Shown: positions 61,372-64,000 of the stretch, piece by piece
Layout of the letters: the number at the start of each line of letters is the position of its first letter
Numbering within the stretch: the stretch's first letter is position 1
NCBI RefSeq assembly: GCF_036013955.1
Contig: NZ_CP107903.1
Span: 2,976,001 to 3,040,000, forward strand
Reading direction: 5' to 3'
Origin: Streptomyces sp. NBC_00459
GTDB taxonomy: Bacteria; Actinomycetota; Actinomycetes; Streptomycetales; Streptomycetaceae
DNA: 64,000 nt
The notes under the pieces: model-generated
What the model saw: the letters and a program-made list of their open reading frames with translations, nothing else
What the model was told of the DNA's origin: nothing
The model's database searches: none
Program-made: the position numbers and the translations under genes

Positions 61372-61854
61372 CTACACCGCCTTCGCGATGCTGAACTCGG
61401 GTTCGAACTGCTGCTTGAACGCCTCCACTTCCACCGTGTGGATCTGTGCGTCCGCCGGGTCCCAGTAGCGGACCACATCGGGGCGCTGCGGCGCCTTTCC
61501 TATGGCCAGCGCGACCACGAAGTGGCCGACGATGGCGACGGCGGCGGGGAAGTACTCCTTGAGCTGGTCGGGGTTCCACTCCGGCGAGTACCAGCGGCCG
61601 GTCCTGCGCAGCAGCGGGACCCCGTTCGCCTTGTTGATCGACTCCACCAGCTCGTAGGTCTGCGCGGTGTCCTGCCCCTTGATCATGTCGTCGAGAGCGG
61701 AGAACTGGGCGGTCGAGCTCCAGTCCATCCCCGCCACCGCGCCCAGACAGTACGCCCAGCACTCCATCGAGCCCGGCGCCTGCCTGCGTGCGGTGTGCGA
61801 TAACGACTGTTTGCCATAGAACGTGTACGGGTTTTCCTGCCACTGAACAGACAT
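61372..61854 (-). CDS. Predicted papain/C39-like cysteine protease, TTA codon
   Basis: 160-residue soluble protein with a GGGAGG site before ATG 61852-61854 and no signal peptide. The catalytic layout of AvrRpt2/C39-type papain-fold proteases can be read: Cys in GSMECWAYCLGAVAGM, His in AVAIVGHFVVALAIG and Asp in VRYWDPADAQIHTV. Codon 18 is TTA (61801-61803). It sits convergently beside the DUF397 gene and divergently oriented to nothing clear. An alternative is an inactive C39-fold binding protein. The family call is from motif reading only. Confidence 0.55.
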   Translation of the reverse strand: MSVQWQENPYTFYGKQSLSHTARRQAPGSMECWAYCLGAVAGMDWSSTAQFSALDDMIKGQDTAQTYELVESINKANGVPLLRRTGRWYSPEWNPDQLKEYFPAAVAIVGHFVVALAIGKAPQRPDVVRYWDPADAQIHTVEVEAFKQQFEPEFSIAKAV

Positions 61855-62044
61855 GTTCGCCTCCCTCGCGCCGGCCGTGTCGGTCCCCCGACCCCGTCCG
61901 CCGAAGGAAGGGCAGGCGCGCTGCGGGGAACGTACTGCGGCGGGGAGGGCACGGCCACGGGTAGCGGCGCCTCCGGAAAAGTGATGCCCGTGAGGCGTCG
62001 ACTGCCGTTCCACGCAGGGTGTTTCGCGAGATGCGGGACATCAG

Positions 62045-62122
62045 GCACCGGCAAAAGAACCCGTCCGGGACAGCAAGGTCTCGGACGGGCCCGTACTGCT
62101 TGTCGGTGGGGTCAGGGAGTGA
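62045..62122 (+). pseudogene. DUF397 C-terminal fragment
   Basis: An open stretch reading PVRDSKVSDGPVLLVGG then a stop (62120-62122) copies the end of the DUF397 protein encoded 800 bases upstream. Over 25 bases the DNA is identical to 61267-61291. The 5' part is absent. It also forms an imperfect 12-bp stem (62060-62071 with 62078-62089) placed at the 3' end of the right-edge metalloprotease gene. Confidence 0.75.
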
Positions 62123-64000
62123 GCTGCCAGCTCTGGATGTACCCGACGTCGATCGACGCCCGGTCCTGCACGCGCAGCTTCCACGTGCCGTTGACGGGCT
62201 GGGCCGAGGCGTTGACCGTGAAGGTCTGGTCGACGTTGTCGGCGGAGCCGCCGGTGCGGTTGAGGAGCGAGTAGACGGTGCCGTTGGGGCCGACCAGGTC
62301 GACGGTCAGGTCACCGCGGTAGGTGTGGACGATGTTGACGTAGACCGAGGTGGTGGCGGAGGCGTTGCCGTCGCGGGCCGCGATGGTGATCGGGGACTCC
62401 ACGGCGGCACCGTTGTCGGGGATGTCGACGCGGGTGGTCGTGGCGTAGATGTACGCGACCCGCCAGGTGAAGGTGTCCGTGACGGACGCGCCCGTGCTGT
62501 CCGTGACCGTGACGGCGACATCGCTGGTGCCGACGGTGGTCGGCGTCCCGGAGATCAGGCCGCTCGCGCTGAGGGTCAGACCGTCGGGCAGGCCGGTGGC
62601 CTCATAGGTCAGGCCCGCACCGGAGTTGGTGGTGTACGCGTCCACCTGGAGGCTGACCGCCTGGCCGACGCCGCTGGTCTGGTCGGCGACCGGGGCGACG
62701 TTGACGCCGAGGGCTATCCGGCTGCCGACGTTGATGGCGGCCCAGGCGTCGGCGACAGCGAGGTAGGTGGGGCTGTAGGCGCCGAACAGGTCACCGGCCG
62801 CCTGGAGGGTGGCGGTGCGGGCGCCCGCGTAGTTGGTCGACGAGGTCATGTATGTCGTCAGCGCCCGGTACCAGACGGCGGCGGCGTTCTCGATGCCGAT
62901 GCCGGTGACGGCCTGGCCGTCGTAGGTCGGGCTGTCGTAGGCGACGCCGTTGACGGTCTTGGCGCCGCTGCCCTCGGAGAGCAGGTAGAAGAAGTGGTTC
63001 GCGGGGCCCGAGGAGTAGTGGACGTCGACACTGCCCAGGGTGGAGCTCCAACTGTCGCGGGAGGAACCGTCCTTGGAGGGCTTGTCCATGTAACGCAGCG
63101 GAGTGCCGTTGCCGTTGATGTCGATCTTCTCGCCGACGAGGTAGTCACCGGGGTCGGCGGCGAGGTTCGCGTGGAACTCGACGGCCGCGGCGAAGATGTC
63201 GGAGGTCGCCTCGTTGAGACCGCCGGACTCGCCCGAGTAGGTCAGGTTGGCGGTGGCGGCGGTGACACCGTGGCTCATCTCGTGGGCGGCCACGTCGAGG
63301 GAGGTCAGCGGGTGCGTGTTGCCTGAGCCGTCGCCGTAGGTCATGCAGAAGCAGCTGTCCTGCCAGAAGGCGTTGACGTAGCTGCTGCCGTAGTGGGCCC
63401 GGCTGTAGGCGGCGACACCGTCGTTGCGGATGCCGTTGCGGCCGTAGACGTCCTTGTAGTAGTCCCAGGTTGCCGCTGCGCCGAAGGCCACGTCGACACC
63501 GGCCGTCTGGCGGTTGGACGGCAGACCGTTGCCCCAGACATCGTTGTCGTCTGTGAAGAGGGTGCCGGTGCCGGAGGTGCCCTGGTTCAGGTCGTACGTC
63601 TTGTGCCCGGCGCGGGCGCCGTCGGTGAGCTGGTACGTCGATCCCGAGAGGGTGCTGCCGAGGGGAACCGTGCCGACGTACTGGCCGGTGCCTTCGCCGG
63701 TGTGCACCTTCTCGGCAGCAAGGATCTGCTTGCCCGTACCGGCGTCGGTGACCACCTGCAGTTCACTGGGCGTGCCGTCCGGCTGGACACCCTCGACCAC
63801 TGTCTCCCAGGCCAGGACGGGCTTGGCGGCGCCGGCCCAGACGACGAGGCGGGCCGCGCGCTCGGCCTCGGCGCCGGTGACGTCGGCACCCTTCGCCGCC
63901 GCGAGAGCCTTGCCGGTGGCGTTGGCCGCGGAGAGCTTCGGGGTGAGGGACGGCAGCGCGAGGGTCGCCCCGCTCGCCTTGGAAACGGTGGTGCGGTTGC
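62112..64000 (-). CDS. Secreted M4 zinc metalloprotease with P-domain, 5' end outside window
   Basis: At least 629 residues; the start and signal peptide lie beyond base 64000. The propeptide end is visible (LVVWAGAAKPVLAWETVVEG), followed by the M4 catalytic domain with HEMSH (63270-63284), ligand Glu in GGLNEATSDIF and HYSSGPANHFFYLL, a He_PIG Ig-like domain (about 62430-62700) and a C-terminal proprotein-convertase P-domain (RVDIPDNGAAVESPITI to VGYIQSWQLTP). The catalytic domain is closely similar to the protease at 53992-56418 (shared SYVNAFW-DSCFCMTYGDG), so the two are paralogues with swapped C-terminal domains. Resembles griselysin-type enzymes. Confidence 0.95.
   Translation of the reverse strand, partial: NRTTVSKASGATLALPSLTPKLSAANATGKALAAAKGADVTGAEAERAARLVVWAGAAKPVLAWETVVEGVQPDGTPSELQVVTDAGTGKQILAAEKVHTGEGTGQYVGTVPLGSTLSGSTYQLTDGARAGHKTYDLNQGTSGTGTLFTDDNDVWGNGLPSNRQTAGVDVAFGAAATWDYYKDVYGRNGIRNDGVAAYSRAHYGSSYVNAFWQDSCFCMTYGDGSGNTHPLTSLDVAAHEMSHGVTAATANLTYSGESGGLNEATSDIFAAAVEFHANLAADPGDYLVGEKIDINGNGTPLRYMDKPSKDGSSRDSWSSTLGSVDVHYSSGPANHFFYLLSEGSGAKTVNGVAYDSPTYDGQAVTGIGIENAAAVWYRALTTYMTSSTNYAGARTATLQAAGDLFGAYSPTYLAVADAWAAINVGSRIALGVNVAPVADQTSGVGQAVSLQVDAYTTNSGAGLTYEATGLPDGLTLSASGLISGTPTTVGTSDVAVTVTDSTGASVTDTFTWRVAYIYATTTRVDIPDNGAAVESPITIAARDGNASATTSVYVNIVHTYRGDLTVDLVGPNGTVYSLLNRTGGSADNVDQTFTVNASAQPVNGTWKLRVQDRASIDVGYIQSWQLTP

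Overview
The window is high-GC actinobacterial chromosome, almost certainly Streptomyces. Indicators are third-position GC bias that throws long antisense shadow ORFs, rare TTA codons, many GTG/TTG starts, Tat and Sec secreted enzymes, DUF397/DUF5753 regulators and leaderless promoters. From memory, the gene order (FMN reductase with a SoxR box, nitrite reductase genes, ppdK, dusB, glyS, znuABC-zur, uppS, recO) follows the S. coelicolor core chromosome around SCO2478-SCO2510, interrupted here by accessory blocks.

Region by region. 1-5.0 kb is accessory: a frameshifted IS5-type transposase, a small lipoprotein, a non-coding stretch with a 76-bp imperfect inverted repeat and six 8-bp tandem repeats, three secreted proteins (SH3-like, serine beta-lactamase-fold plus SH3, DUF2690-like), and an ArsR/DUF5937 regulator with a TTA codon. 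5.3-10.5 kb holds a YqeY-like protein, a SoxR-box-controlled FMN reductase, a sortase with a likely partner, an HtrA-like protease and a TSUP permease. 10.7-14.9 kb is the assimilatory nitrite reductase operon. 15-21.3 kb has an SDR, a DUF574 methyltransferase, a MarR/EamA divergent pair, a Tat-exported PhoX-like protein and two hypotheticals. 21.6-31.6 kb carries ppdK, a ROK regulator, two GH63/debranching-type glycosidases and an LTA-synthase-like sulfatase. 31.7-41.5 kb has dusB, two DHA2 MFS pumps, a large LuxR-ATPase regulator with a low-complexity insert, a MEDS sensor and an XRE/MmyB regulator. 41.7-47.5 kb is an ABC exporter next to a two-component system. 47.6-52.4 kb is glyS and the zinc uptake operon with its Zur repressor. 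52.5-59.6 kb has an MFS pump, an M4 metalloprotease, an orphan histidine kinase, uppS and recO. 59.6-64 kb is a WhiJ/AbaA-type regulatory island, a predicted C39/AvrRpt2-like cysteine protease and a second M4 metalloprotease that runs off the right edge.

Functional links. nirB/nirD would turn nitrite into ammonium and may be under GlnR. ZnuABC and Zur form a self-contained zinc circuit with a Zur-like box over the znuA start. The ROK regulator and the two glycosidases look like one sugar or glycogen module. At least five genes carry a TTA codon (at 5035, 16883, 27660, 60332 and 61801), so bldA-tRNA could tie several of these modules to development. The most unusual segment is 53.9-64 kb, where two paralogous secreted M4 proteases flank a TTA-containing XRE/DUF397 regulator and a TTA-containing candidate intracellular cysteine protease.
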